Assembly: GCA_007922225.1 (NCBI GenBank)
Contig: ML679954.1
Location: 19,693,619-19,757,618 of the forward strand
DNA length: 64,000 nt
Reading direction: 5' to 3'
Origin: Emydura subglobosa
Taxonomy: Eukaryota > Chordata > Testudines > Chelidae
Positions 36,850 to 49,992 of the stretch are shown here, piece after piece (position 1 is the stretch's first letter; each line of letters begins with the position of its first letter). The notes beneath the pieces were generated by a model. That model searched no databases, was not told where the DNA came from, and worked only from the letters and a program-made list of their open reading frames with translations. The position numbers were made by a program, and so were the translations under genes.

Positions 36850-39612
36850 AGGAGGGATGTCCTAGCAAGGATTCCACAGGGGAACAGTCTGGATCACCAG
36901 GGAAGATGTGCCAGGTTACGTCTCTAGTTTGTACTAGTGAAACCTGGTGGGTTGATTCACATGAATGGAATGTTAAAAATCAATGGCTATAACCTATTTA
37001 TGAAGGATCCAGCTGGCAAAAGGGGAGGGGCAGTGGCACTCTAAGTAAAAAATGGCAAATTGGTTTCTGAGTCACTGATAACGCAGAAGAAAATCATCTT
37101 GAGTGTTTATGGATAAATGTCCTAACAGATAAAGCAGAAGATGGAGTATTACTTGGTGTCTGCTACAGACCACCAAATCTCTCTAAGTAACAAGATGACT
37201 GCCTCCTTATGCACCTATCTATAATTTCAGGGAAAAAACCTGAGTGATCACGGGGGACTTCAATTTGAGCGACATATAATGGAGGTCTCACACTTCCAAT
37301 AGTACAACATTCTTGGAATTTCTAAACATTATAAATGACAATTTCCTAACTCAAAAAGTGTTGCAGCCAACACAGGGGAATTCTTTAATAGATCTTGTCC
37401 TAACAGATGAAAAGAAACTGATCACTAAACTAAAAATTAATGGTAGCTCAGGTACAAATAATCATGACTTCATCACATTTATAATGTGCAAGCAGGAAAA
37501 AAGTCCAGATAAGTAATATATATACACATATACTTAGTACTTTAATAGAACAAATTTCACAAAGCTGAGAACAGTTACAAACCAAATCAACTGTGAGGAA
37601 GAGTTTAGTCAGAAAACTGTGACTGATAATTGGGAATCAGTTAAGAATATTGTTTTCTAAATGTCCCCAAAGCCCAGATCAAGCACAAACATGCTGTGCT
37701 TGTTAAAAAACTGACCTGGTTCATAGGGGAAGTGAAGACAGCTATAATATATATATATTATATATATGATTGTTTATATATAATATAATATATTATATAA
37801 TATATATAATATATATATAAAATTTATATATAATGATTGTTTATATATATATATAAACAAATGGAAAAAACCAGCAATTGATAGTAATGAATATAAATCA
37901 GAAGTTGGAAACCGCAGAAAATTGATAAGAGAAGCAAAAGAATACAAGTAGAACTCTATGACCAGAACAAAGAATGATAAGGAGGTTTTTAAATATATTA
38001 GGAACAGAAAGAATCTTGACAATGATATTGATTCATTACTAAATAAAAATAGCACAATTATCAATAATAATGCAGAAAAGGCAGAAGTGTTCAATGAAAT
38101 ATTTCTGTCATGTATCTGTGGGTGGAGAGGCAACAGGTGATACAGTCTCATCATAAGCTGTTAATAACACTCTTTCCATTCCATTAGTATCTCTGGAGGA
38201 TGTTAAACAAAAGCTACCATACTAAAGTTAGACATTTATAAATAAGTGGATCCAGCTAACTTGCATCCAAGAGTTTTAAGAGCTGGCTGAGGAACACGCT
38301 GGACCATTAAGATTGATTTTCAATAAGTCTTGGAACACTGGGCAAGTTCCAGAACACTGGAAAAAAGCTAATGGTGTCTCAATTTTTTAAAAGGGTAAAC
38401 AGGATGACCCAGGAAATTATAGCCTGTCAGTCTAACATCAATCCCAAGCAAGATAATGGAGCAGCTGATACAGGAGTTGATTAATAAATAATTAAAGGCG
38501 GGTAATGTAATTAATGAAAATCAACATGGCTGCCACATGACATTTTGATTAAAAATTTAGAATCACATAAAATTAACATGGCACATATTAAATGTATTAA
38601 AAACTGGCTAACTGATAGGTCTTGGAATGTAATTTTAAACAGGGAATCATCATCGAGCAGGTGTGGGATCCAGCAGGGATCAGTTCTTGGCCCTTTGCTA
38701 GTTTTCATTTTTATCAATGATCTGGGATAATATACAATCATCATTAATGAAGTTTGCAGATGACACAAACAATGGGGGAGTGGTAAATAATGAACACGTC
38801 ATTGATTCAGAGAGATCTGGATCACCTGGTAAACTGTACACAAGCAAATAATGTGTGTTTCAATATAGCTAAATATCAATTTATATATCTGGGAACAAAG
38901 GGTGTAGGCCATACTCAGAGAATGGTGGACTCTATCCTGGGAAGCAGTGTCTCTGAAAAAGATTTGGGGATTGTGGTCGATAATCAGCAGAAGATGAGCT
39001 CCCATTGTGACCCACTGGCCAAAAGAGCTAATACGATCTTGGAATGCTTAAGCAGACAAATCTCAGGTAGGAACAGAGATGTTATTTTACCTCTGTATTT
39101 GGCACTAGTAACCAGTTCTGGTGCTCACAGGTCAAGAAGGATATGGATAAATTGGAATATGTTCAGAGAAGAGCCATGAGAATGATTAAAGAATTAAAAA
39201 ACATATCTTAAGGTAATAGACTTAAAGAGTTCAATCTATTTAGCTTAACAAAGAGAAGGCTAAGGAATGACTTGATTACAATCTAAGTACCTACATGGGG
39301 AAAAACATTTAATAATGAGCTCTTCAATCTAGGAGAAAAAGGTAAAACATGATCCCATATTGAAAGTCAAAGCTCGACTAATTCAGACTGAAAATAATGT
39401 GTATGTTTTTGACAGCAAGGGTAATTAACCATTGGAACAATTTACTAAGGGGCGGGGGGTACTGAATCCTACACCACAGACAATTTTAAAATCAAGATTG
39501 GATGTTTTCTAAAAGATATGCCGTAGGAATTACTTTGGGGAAGTTCTATGGCCTGCACTGTACAGGAGGTAAAACTTGATGATCACAGTGGTCCCTTCTG
39601 GCCTTGGAATCT
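36850..39612 (+). mobile_element. CR1 LINE, long but decayed copy (endonuclease and RT remains)
   Basis: Endonuclease remains include GVLLGVCYRPPNLS (near 37140) and FLNIINDNFLTQKVLQPTQG with SLIDLVLT (37316-37410). The linker has NNAEKAEVFNEIFLSC (near 38065). RT remains include the region before motif A (AACTTGCATCCAAGAGTTTT; GACCCAGGAAATTATAGCCT), GIQQGSVLGPLLVFIFINDL (near 38668-38726), KFADDT out of frame near 38751, and SEKDLGIVVDNQQKMSSHCD. Motif A (DFSKAFD) is missing because of a deletion near 38540. An AT tract (37743-37859) interrupts it. The 3' tail is GTCCCTTCTGGCCTTGGAAT ending near 39612. Confidence 0.9.
37743..37859. repeat. AT-dinucleotide palindromic tract inside CR1
   Basis: About 117 bp of TA-rich repeat, with the word TGATTGTTTATATATA occurring twice (near 37768 and 37834). 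It ends in a perfect 22-bp palindrome at 37838-37859 that reads from TGTTTATAT to ATATAAACA. Confidence 0.9.
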
Positions 39613-39639
39613 ATGAATGTATGAAATGATGAAACAATC

Positions 39640-40595
39640 AATTTGTAAGCATCGGATAATTGGTGTATAGATTATAGCCAACATAGATTTGTCAAGAACA
39701 AATCATGCCAAACCAACCTAATTTCCTTCTTTGAGAAGGTTACCGGCCTAATAGTTACGGGGAAAGTTGTAGATGTGATATATCTTGATATTAGTTAGGC
39801 TTTTGACATAGCCCCATATTACATTCTCATAAGCAACCTACAAAAATATGGTCTAGATTAAATTACTATAAAAATGATGCAAAAGTGGTTGAAAGATTGT
39901 ACTTGGAGTAGTTATCAAAGGTGCACTGTCAAACTAGGAAGACTTATCTAGTGGGAACCCAAAGGAGTCTATCCTGGGTCCAGTATTATTCAATATTTTC
40001 ATTAATGACCGGTACTGGAGTGGATACTATGCTTATAAAATTTGTGGAGGACACCAAATTGAGAGAGTTTCCAAGCACTTTGGAGGGCAGGATTAGAATT
40101 CAAAATGAACTACATAAATTAGAGAATTGATCAGAAATCAACAAATTGAAATTCCATAAAGACAAATGCAAAGTACTACGCTTAGGAAGGAAAAAAATCA
40201 AATGCATAACTACAAAATGGGGAAACATTGGTAGTATCACTGAAAAGGATCTGGGGCTTATATGGATCACAAACTGAATATGAATCAACAATGCAATGCA
40301 GTTGTGAAAAGACTAATATCACTTAGGGTACTATGTCCAGTTACGGATGCTACACTCAAAGAAGCGTACAAACAAATTGGAGGGTATTTAAAGGTCAGAT
40401 ATTAGAAAAAATCATTTCTAACTATACAGATAGTTCTGTACTGGAACAGACTTCCAAGGGAGGTTGTGGAAGTTTTTAAGAACAGGTTGGAGAAAGTGAT
40501 GGTCTAGGTATACTAGGTCCTGCCCCAACCCTGGGTGCTGGTGTAGATGACCTCGAGCTCCCTTCCTGCCCTACATTCCTATGATTCCTATTGGG
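39640..40595 (+). mobile_element. CR1 LINE, second copy (RT part to 3' end)
   Basis: It starts before motif A with FVKNKSCQTNLISFFEKVT (39690-39746), followed by VVDVIYLDISxAFDI (39768-39812; x is a stop). It continues through KLEN and DKCKVLRLGRK-type wording to the 3' tail GTAGATGACCTCGAGCTCCC ... TTCCTATGATTCCTAT. It belongs to a different CR1 subfamily from the adjoining upstream copy, as the tails differ. Many stops and frameshifts are present. Confidence 0.88.
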
Positions 40596-41143
40596 CTTGA
40601 TAGGGTTATTCATATGTGTGACTGTCTGCAAGATAAGGGCCCACATTCTCTAAGTAGACTAAATCATCTTAGTTGTTTTGGAGTTTCTTACCTATTTTAA
40701 AACAGACACACCTCTCTGGCACAAACAAGTTTTGTGGCAAGCTGCTAATACCTCGATTTCTTGAATTGAGTTTCTTCTTACAATGATGCTGTGACAATAT
40801 GACTAAGTCTATAGGAGACATAATGAAATCCAAGTGAAATAATATGGTGCAGTCTATGGTTTTACTCATTCTGAATTGTGGGAGCACCCTTGGATTGCTC
40901 TCATTGCATTTAAGCACTGAAATCACACATGGTATGGTCCTACATCTAATCACTGTTCCTCCACATTGGGTCATGTTATATATTGTAGAGAAAATATTTA
41001 TTTTGCTAATAAGAGTCAAGTACATGGGAAAGCATAAGTATTTCACATAGCCCTTATGGTAATACTTCAATCTGCCTGAAAAGAACACAGCCAAGTATTA
41101 GAAGCGGTCAGAGAGAGAAACATAGATATGCAACAAGCTGAGC

Positions 41144-41161
41144 AAAAAAAAAAAAAAAAAA
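41144..41161. repeat. Poly-A run
   Basis: Eighteen consecutive A. A similar 18-A run lies at 44360-44377. No retroposed gene is recognisable beside either one. Confidence 0.85.
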
Positions 41162-42039
41162 GTTAATTGCTGTGGTAATTTCCCCTATCATGCAGCTACT
41201 TTTGTTATTTTTATGTTGCAACTTGAATACTTTAAAAAAAAATTTTCTTCTATCATGCTAAAGGAAAAAAGAAAGAGGATATAAACAAGTCTTACAAGTT
41301 TAGAAACTCCTTGCTTCTTTAATATGTGAATTAAATTTTTGAGTCATGCCATTAAGATCTAGAATGTCAACTATTATTATGACAATCAACGGTCTACAAT
41401 ACCCGCCACTACAGTGTCTGGATATACTATTCATGGCTTAGCAGTGAGAAATAAAAAACCCTGTGATGCAAAATATACATCCTAGAGTATCAAGTGAAGA
41501 ACAGGATGGATTCAGGTTCAGAAATCTGCCTTCTTTCTGAGAAGAGCAGAGATGGATGATATTGAAGAAGAGTTAGGAGTTCTGATGCTAAGTTCAAGTG
41601 ACACAAAAACTAAACAACCGTGTCCAAGCTATATCCCTGTCTTGATGCATTTTCTCAAAGCCTGGAGGGAAAGCAAACAGGAATGAGATTCTCTAAGAGA
41701 AATGTGTCATTTGAAATGAAGGGCTTGGGTATGCTTTGAAGGACTGAAAAAAAAAAAGGATAATTTACAGATAAAGTAAAGATCCTACTATGGAGACAGA
41801 AAACAACCCATGAAGATTAACCATCCACTCGAGAAGAGACCACACCAAGAAGCCTTAAGCAAATATATTCAGAATTTCTTTGGAAATCAGGAAGATACTG
41901 ATGGAATTGAACAGAAGTCAATGAAACCAACACCAATGCTCATAGAGTCTATAGAAAATCCAGCAACCGACCAAACACAAACATTATTTCAAGTGTGGGG
42001 GAAGATATAGGAAACACTAACCAAAAAGAGGAAAAGAAG

Positions 42040-42330
42040 GCAGATGCTGTTAAGGCACTCAGGAGACCTGATTTCTATTCCTGGCTTTATCACACATTTC
42101 CTGTCTGACTTTTGACAAGTTACTACTATCTCTTTGCTCTACAATTCCCTATCTGCAAAATGGACATAATAATTATTTATCCCATTCTTTTCTGAATTCT
42201 CTATTTAAATTATGTGCTCCTTTGGGCAGGGACTATCTGTTGCTATCTGTATGTACAGTGACTAGCCCAATGTGGCCTCTGTTTCAATTGAATCACTAAG
42301 GACTATGGTAATACAAATAAATGTATAAGA
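42040..42330 (+). mobile_element. MIR-type SINE
   Basis: The wording follows the amniote MIR order: GCACTCAGGAGACCTGATTT, GACAAGTTACTACTATCTC, then the 3' part TTTGGGCAGGGACTATCTGT, GTACAGTGACTAGCCCAATG and ACAAATAAATG. The 3' section is the form found in reptile and bird MIRs. Confidence 0.8.
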
Positions 42331-43151
42331 AGTCATTGGTATTCCTAGGTCTTAAAGCCCAAGCTTTTCTGAACAGTAAATTACATCAAATTACCCTGAC
42401 ATGGTCTCCAAATATGTATAACTAGAGCCACTTTCTCTTGAACGATTGTGAAAAATGCCCTAGTGACCAAAAGCACAACTTTCAACTCTAACTTGCAAAG
42501 AATACAAAGTCTGCCATGTGACCTGCACATCGCAGTTTGGTGCAATTCTTTAACAGCAGCATTTATTGACAAAAACAATTTCTTTGCAAAGATTTTGAGG
42601 TACCCAAAAGCAGTCTATAAATGCAGCTCCTTGGGGTAGGAACTAGATAGGTTCCTAATAGTGACTGAGTCTCAAAAATGCCAATGGAATTCAAATATAA
42701 ATAATATGTAATTAATAAAAATTCTATGCTCATTAATTTTTGCTCCTGAACCAAAATCCAAGAATCAGGCTTTAGTTTACAATTCCAACTAAAAACAAAA
42801 ACAAAAAAACAACTTTATATAAATGAAAACCATTAGACACTTTTATTAAAATTATTGCATGCATTCTCCATTGGGAAAATATAAACCGCTTCTGTTAACA
42901 TGCTTCCAAATGTTATATTGATACTAAGTCATATTACAGTTTAAGGTCACAGTATTGGAAAGCATTTAAACACATGCTTAAATTCATCTATGTTCCAGCT
43001 TAAGTGCCTCCCTGAATTAGGGCATACATCATTATTAGTGTATTCATTCACACAATTTATTAATATCGTCATGAGTTACTTAGACTGACAAAACTAGGCA
43101 TTACTACGGCTAAGTATCTCAGAATTAAACATAAAATATTAGCTTTCTTAC

Positions 43152-43252
43152 CAGCAGTAGTCCAGCAGGTGTGGAGGAAGCACTGGGATGTATATATGTT
43201 GCCAATACATTGGATATAACAATGCAGTTGAGCCATGAACACAAGCAGTTAA
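43152..43252 (-). CDS. DENND1B: DENND1B exon b (cDENN domain)
   Basis: The exon is 101 nt. It starts in phase 0 with [17 protein letters not shown] and continues with [16 protein letters not shown], leaving two bases (TG) of a cysteine codon that is completed by the next exon. The [15 protein letters not shown] block is a hallmark of the cDENN core in DENND1 proteins. The acceptor is a T-rich run ending TTTTAG and the donor is GTAAGA. The flanking introns are about 18.4 kb upstream and 10.2 kb downstream. Confidence 0.95.
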
Positions 43253-43393
43253 CTAAAAATAAAAATATTTACACAAATTTTAACACAAAGAAAGTACAAC
43301 TTTTAAAATGAAATGTTTATATCTTTAAAGTCTCAATTGCAAAAAATTGTTTAAATATAGCATTGTTAACATTATTTTCAATTGTTCAATTAT

Positions 43394-43720
43394 TTTCAGC
43401 ATTTAGATCATCAGATCATTTAGTCTAGCCTCCTGTATATCACAGGTCACCTACCACCCAGACACTAAACCCCACAATCAACATTAGACCAAAGTATCAT
43501 AACCTCAAGACACACAAACTCATAGACTTTAAGGCCAGAAGGGACCAGCATGGTCACCTAGTCTGACTGCCTGCACAGACCCTCACCCACCCCTGTAGTA
43601 AGCCCTTAGCCTCAAGCAGGGCTACTGATGTTCTCAAATCTTGATTTAAAGACATCAAGTACACAAACATTTACAAAATAATGAATTGACACAACTTGAA
43701 AAAGATATCCCTAATAGTTA
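43394..43720 (-). mobile_element. Two adjacent CR1 3' ends, inverted
   Basis: CATAGACTTTAAGGCCAGAA at 43519, followed by TGGTCACCTAGTCTGAC, is the reverse complement of a CR1 tail. Just left of it, TCATTTAGTCTAGCCTCCTG with GTATATCACAGG (43416-43446) looks like a second tail of another subfamily. Both lie on the minus strand and are 5'-truncated. Confidence 0.8.
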
Positions 43721-44039
43721 TCCCTCCTCAGCCATCCTCCCTCAAAAAGAAGAAAGGCCTGAGCAACCAGATGTATTTGCATCATGCCTGCAAGGTCAAC
43801 AAACTCAGATGTCAGTGTAACAGCAGAAATGAATCCTATAGTTTACTTTTTAGATTTTTTTTTAATCCCCATTAATAGGCCATGCAAAGGATAGCCATCC
43901 AATAGCACAACAAGCCCGCTGCATACCCCAAAACTGAAATAGTTTTCCAGCTAAAAATTTAAGGAGCCAAAACCCCAAACATTCACCCTTCCACAAAAGC
44001 ATTAGCATACAAAGAGTTTTGCCTTTGGAAAAGTGATGC

Positions 44040-44270
44040 AATTTCCTGCAAATCACCATTGGTAATCTTGGATAAAAAACCAAAGCCACAAACAGAAGCT
44101 CCCTCTACTCCTGTAACTTAACACCACATCACGATCAAGGGTATCAAAAGTAGAAGACAGATCAGGTATCATCATCACGGACATTTGGGATTCAAGTGAA
44201 CTTGTGCTACATTCCATTAATCTGAGAAGGAGTTTAGGTAACTTTCCAACACTATTCCACATCCCTCATC
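44040..44270 (-). mobile_element. L2 LINE fragment, RT motif A
   Basis: The minus-strand frame reads MMIPDLSSTFDTLDRDVVLS, a decayed form of the L2 motif A consensus (DLSAAFDTVDHDILL). It is followed by an FFIQDY segment at the expected position. Ends are approximate. Confidence 0.75.
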
Positions 44271-46322
44271 CTGAGAGCAGTTAGTGTGCAAATTAGAGTA
44301 GCCTCAGGGCTGAACTATGTTTTCCTTTGTCTTTCTGTTTTCATCTCTAAATACTTCTGAAAAAAAAAAAAAAAAAAGAGTCCAGTAAATCAGGATACTC
44401 CCAACGAAAGGAGAGCAGCTTTGTCACATCTCCTCCCAAAAATGACATGGTTAGAGAAAGGACAAAAGTTGACAGAAGATGGTTGCCTGACCAAAATGTG
44501 GACAACTTCTTTTTTGAGGTAAGCTAGTACCTTGGTCTCCTGTAATGAGATGTTAATCTCCACTAATACTGGTCCCAACAGCCCACTTTGCTTTACTATT
44601 CATGAGATACTGTCTTGTGGGCTGCATGCCATAGATCCTTAACTGGAGGCCCTACCTCTACACACTGTTGTGAACAAAACCATTTGAAACAACAATTACT
44701 TTGCATTTGCTCTCCCATGCATGGCCCTGCTTACCATGAAGACAGATAAACTGGACTGAATCTGGTTGATTTTATCAATACAACAGGTGGAAAATTGCAC
44801 AAAATGAGAAAATATCAACACGGTTTCCAAACAGAGGTAGCTTAGATCCAGCACATGTGACATCACCAAGAACATAGTCCTACTGATCAGAAGTTCGCAG
44901 ATGCTAAAATGGAGTAAAAGATCAGGGTGGCGGCGCGGGTCAGGGAACACCTTTCCATAGCATAGGATTTCAGAAACCCAGCCACATGATAAGATTCAAA
45001 ATCTAATCTTTTTATTTTTGCTACTGGTGCTACAATTGCCTTCCCTTTTACTTGATTTGCCACAGATAATCTAGTGGTGATCTATGATAACAACACAGAC
45101 AGAAGGAGGTTTAGAAGCCAGCTTGTTTATGGAAGACGACAAAAGAGGGTTATAATGTCTTATTAGGTCATCGATAAAAATGACCATCCAATATTGACTT
45201 AATTAGTACTGGTCTTTATTAGGCATGCACTTCTACTTTAGCAAATTTAAGAGCTAAAAAAATGTGGATCCTGCTAGTACAGTTCTGAAATGTTATGGAT
45301 TTTATAGGGGAAATCTCTTCATGGAACAAAGCAGCAATTAAAGCTTAAGCATCCTGGGTATCTTGGACAGTTATACTTCTTTATAAAAATTATAGAACAA
45401 TTTTGCATATATATTTTTATAATAAAAATGGGGAAAAATAATTATAAGAGCAGCTTGGCAGAAATCACAGACAATTACAATTTGTGCAGCACAGTTTGCT
45501 CATCACTCAGATTAATATAATACGATTAAATATGGAAAAGAAGAGGGTCTGAAAGCTCCTGAGGGATATCATTAGGGCAAATTGCCAAAGAATGAAACAT
45601 GAGCCAGTCAGGAGAGTCTGGAAACTGCAATAATACCAAGGGACTTGAATGTTCGACAGTTGGAGCTTCAGTAATGTGTGAACTGCAGGTTACGGTATCA
45701 AGAGACTCTGTTCACTGACACATAGAATGTCACTATTGACCAACGAACTGCCAAGCTTGACAGCTATACTACAGGAAGCCAAGTATATCATAATTCTATA
45801 TTTAAACTGTTCGTTTCCGATTAACATTTTGTTTCTTAGCTTTATGTCAGACAACTACAATTACACTGTTTTTGGAGTTAAGGTAATGGCCATTTTAATA
45901 ATTATTGCTTTGTTACAAAGTTAATTATTCATTTATCTTTTGCCAAATGAACATCCTTTCTCTCTCTTGCGTTCGTTATTATTTACTGGATTTATCTAGG
46001 ACTGCTTTCTTTACACTTTAAGTAATGTTCTTGATGCTGTACAAGAAATTCAGTACTGTATTTAAGTACTTTAGAAAAAATGGATGTGGACTCACAAATT
46101 AAAATACTTATATTCTATTAGATTTTGTATTTCAAGCCAAACTATCCATATAAAAATTACTGCTGCAGACATTTCAATCACAGACTGAAAAAAAAGCAAA
46201 GCGCTAATCAGAAGATTCCCAAAATTTAGATGAAGATCTTTTTCCTAATAGGTAAAGATCTCTTTACCTAGTTAATGAAGTTGTGTTATTAAGGATTCTT
46301 ACATTGTCTAACTTATATTTAT

Positions 46323-46345
46323 ACACACACACACACACACACACA
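46323..46345. repeat. (CA)n microsatellite
   Basis: An uninterrupted AC run of 23 bp. Confidence 0.9.
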
Positions 46346-47398
46346 AATAGATATATGCACACACAAGCATTTCTATTTATAGTTATGCAAAAAATTGAAA
46401 AATGTGCATTATGTTTTGGTTCATGCTCATAACCAAAGCAACCTAGGAAATGAATAATTACATTCACAATATATTTAATGTTTTATTAATTGGTTTCTAC
46501 TACTTTGCAATCCATGTTTTAGACTGATATTCAGAAGATATGCATTAATTTAACATTTTTACATGGCAACTTTACTCTTTTCTACACGGAAAGTATGGAC
46601 TTAACTGGTTTATTCATTTAACAAAGTTTCATTATATTTCTCCTTACATTTTACATGTAATACACCAAAAATGTATTGTTTTAATATTTCTATCTATTCC
46701 TTAAACAAGAGTAAGCAGGTTTATAAACGTACCACTGGGAAGTGTATAAATATTTAGTGTGTTCTAACTTCTAATGAAATTTGGGAATTTAAGCATATAT
46801 GGGAAAAGATGTTTTGCAGCTGAATGACACTGAATACTGTGTCAACCCTACATTACAACATTTAAGAAGTAATAACTATGGTCTTTGTGTCATGAAAGGA
46901 TTTTACACTTTTATCTTCATATTTTATTTTGCTTTTGGTTTACCCTGTGATTTAACTTTTTTTTTAAATTACAACTGTAATGTTATTTCCCAAATGCATC
47001 TCAACATTTATAGTATTCCCCCTGCTAGATACAAGGAAATATATGGAATTCTGTAGATACTGGGATAAAGCTATCTTTAGCTTTAAATAACCAGATATTT
47101 AAGGAAAATTTAAAAGTATTCAGGGACACGGCTGTACTTGACCATGTGACTTCCTGCAAGCTCAGCAGTTTATAAGTCCACCATTGCATGTGGTGGGATA
47201 CAGAAGGCACCTCTGATAGTCTCAGAGGGGAGTGGACACCTGACTGTAGCTTCCAGTGGGGACTGCTAAGGGACCAAGGAATTGTGTATCACAGAGCTGT
47301 TGTTCACAGGTCTGCAAGGCATGGTAATATATGACCACCAGAATGCAGTATTTAGCACTTCTGTGGGGACCTGAGTAAAGAAGATATGGGTAAAGTCC

Positions 47399-47558
47399 TG
47401 CACGGATACAATATTTGTATCTGCCTCCGATCCGCAATCCACAAACATAGTCCATGGATATCAAGAGACATCCACAGATTTGCAGGGCTCCAGATATAAA
47501 ATTTGGATCAGTATCCATCCATAATCCACAAACATGATCTGTGGATTTGCAGGACTCT
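47399..47558. repeat. Imperfect tandem repeat, ~87-bp period
   Basis: AATCCACAAACAT occurs at 47436 and 47523, and TTTGCAGG(G/A)CTC follows each. GTATC/GGATC words precede each unit. This resembles a known type of sauropsid repeat built on 'ccgcaatccacaa' wording, but I cannot name it. Confidence 0.7.
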
Positions 47559-48749
47559 TGTTATGGGGCAGAAAGTGGAGTCTGAGTCCCATGATGTTGT
47601 GGCAAAGAAAAGTGGTATAGGAAACAATGACTGGTTGAAACAAGTAATGGACAGTGTGGTTTATGTGAGTCCCCAGCAAAATGCAGAATTGTTTTTGCTG
47701 TCTGAGGAGAAGAGTGAATTTACTGTATCCGGGCTGAATTCCATTTCAACATGGATTATTGGGAATTACAAGAGAGAGTGCTGATCCCCAAGAAAGTTGT
47801 GCTTCAGATATTTTTCAGGGCAGATAGTATCTTCAGTAAACTGTCTTGGAGTTGTCTTCAAGACTGTGGCCAGTTTTACCAATCTTGTTAGCGGCTACTG
47901 GAGATTACATCAATAGCAAAATCTGAAATTTCCCCATAACTATTTTCATAGACCTGATTTTAGACATGCAGAATGATAAATCAGACAAAGTGATTTAAGA
48001 GCCACCACACAGATGACCTTCCCTATGAAACATGTTGGATTGTTGAAGGGATTCCTTAGTTTCAGAGTCAGAACTGCCCAGTGCAATGTGCAGAAACTGA
48101 CATTCCATTCCCCTGCAAAAACTTTGACTTACATTCTTGTCTGGCAGAATTCCTTTTGTAACATGTGATAGTTTGATAGTCACATACTTCCACGGTTTAA
48201 AGAAGATGGAAAAAGTTTGTTGTATGAACTTTGCTAAACCTGACAGTTTGGTAGTTCTATACCAGTACATTTTTTAGGTCTTGAAAGTGGTGGCAAAACA
48301 GCTATAAAAGCACCCGGACATAAATATTTTGATAACTTTTTGTCTGTTTTCAGACAAGAATATGGTGGTGAGATAGCTTTGTCAATCACAAATAACACAA
48401 TGGAGACGGTCTGTCTTTGTTGGTATTATTATGGCTGTCAGAACCATTTGATACTGCCTGTCAATAGATTCTATTGCACCGTCAGGTATGAGTGGGAATG
48501 TTTACATCTGTTTCAGTGCTACCTGACAAGGGACCCTAGTCAGTGTCATCATGTAAATCGACATAAACCTGAATGGAAATCTTATGTTGTGTTCTCATGA
48601 GATTTGTAATGATTCTAGTGCTCTTTAATTCTATCTGCTATCTTTTGGAGAAGTGTGTGGGAAGTATGTGCTTACTGATAATACTAATAATATGCTACTG
48701 TCTCAAGACACTTAGGGGATTTCGTTGTTTAAGAAATTTCCTTAGTAAA

Positions 48750-49110
48750 ATTAATGACAGGATGACACTAAATTAGCTGAGACTGAATCCCAGCAAGATT
48801 GAAATTACACTGAGCAAGTTAAGCAAGAATTATGAGGAGAGTCAGAGTGTTTCCTTACATCTTCCCATTTCAGATAAGTAATCTCTTCAGAAGCCTGACA
48901 ACTGAGGCACCCTTGAAGAGCAACTGATGTTAGATGGCACTAGGTCAGATCTGGTCAAGGCATGTTTATTCTTTCCCTAATAGCAGAAAACTACAGCTCT
49001 CTCTTTCTTTCTCACATGTAGACTTGACAATTCTGATACGTGCTTTTGGTATTCCAATGCTCAACCCCAACAATGAACCTTTCCTATAGGCTTTCCAAAT
49101 GACTGGACTA
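48750..49110 (+). mobile_element. L2 LINE fragment, C-terminal RT part
   Basis: The frame around 48766-48830 reads TLN(stop)LRLNPSKIEITLS, matching the L2 motif LKLNPSKTEVLL. The rest is degenerate. The preceding ~450 bp may be upstream L2 sequence, but I cannot show it. Confidence 0.65.
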
Positions 49111-49584
49111 CAGCTAGGACAGACTGAGGTAAGTCAACTATCTATGGTGTCAACAGAGGGGATTCTGCCTACCCATGGTTATGCTCTGCACCGGTTGCGT
49201 GTTTGGGTACAGATTGTGTTTCAGATTTTTATTTGAACAATTAAGCTCATGGTAGTCAACAAGTATATTACGGAGGTTCTGGTATTCTATGCATCTTCTC
49301 ATCTTCTAAGATTCCATCATATCTGGGCATGGAACTTAACTGAGAACTGTGTTTAAAATCAGCTTAAACAAGTCTCCACTTAAACTATTTTCTGATATGG
49401 TTTGTCAAGCCAGTGAGGATGGTATTAAACTGTATTAGAACCATGTTTAAAAATCTTGTTAATTAGGGGCAACTAAATCATGTCAGGAACATGTTTGGAA
49501 TAAATTTAAACAGTTCCTAAACTCATTTACTAGTCCAAAGTGTTTATATTTATTTAATAAATATCCACATATTATATAGGAGGC

Positions 49585-49765
49585 ATTTTTAACACGGTGG
49601 ATAAAGCAGTGCACAGACTCAGGAGACCTAGATTCAATTTCTGGTGCTGGGCAAGTCAGTTATATTCTGTGCTTCAGTTTCCCCATTTGTAAAATGAGGA
49701 TAATTATATATAACTCCTTTGTAAAATATTTTAATACCTACAAAAGAACTATATGAAAGCTAACA
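49585..49765 (+). mobile_element. MIR-type SINE
   Basis: The order AACACGGTGGATAAAGCAGT, GACTCAGGAGACCTAGATTC, GCTGGGCAAGTCAGTTATAT, CTTCAGTTTCCCCATTTGTA and AAATGAGGATAATTATA follows the MIR core closely. Confidence 0.88.
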
Positions 49766-49964
49766 ATTAATTAATTAACTATTATTTAAGAAAGTGATTA
49801 TGATTCCAAGAGAAGTATATAATTTAGAAAATGTTTCCAGTCCTGCTTGTGTGTTACCTTTTTGGAATGATTCAATAAAATAATCTTGTTTCAGATGATA
49901 ATTTGTAAATTCCAGACTGTGAACTGCAAGAGTCTTTATATAGGCACAAAGGAACATATCCTTG

Positions 49965-49992
49965 AAACAAACAAACAAACAAACAAACAAAA
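49965..49992. repeat. (AAAC)n microsatellite
   Basis: About seven AAAC units. Confidence 0.9.

Larger units (their letters stand above)
32968..43151 (-). other. DENND1B: DENND1B intron between exons b and c
   Basis: A 10.2-kb intron. It contains the longest Penelope-like copy (35692), a small palindromic repeat (36660), two consecutive CR1 copies (36850-40595), a poly-A run (41144) and a MIR element (42040). The part 33000-35650 holds nothing I can name, apart from AT-rich sequence and a pocket of moderate GC at 35050-35480. Confidence 0.85.

Noticed and set aside
37774..38154. 126-codon hydrophobic minus-strand frame
   Set aside because: It is the antisense of CR1 linker sequence plus the AT tract, giving a composition artefact of I, L, Y and F residues.
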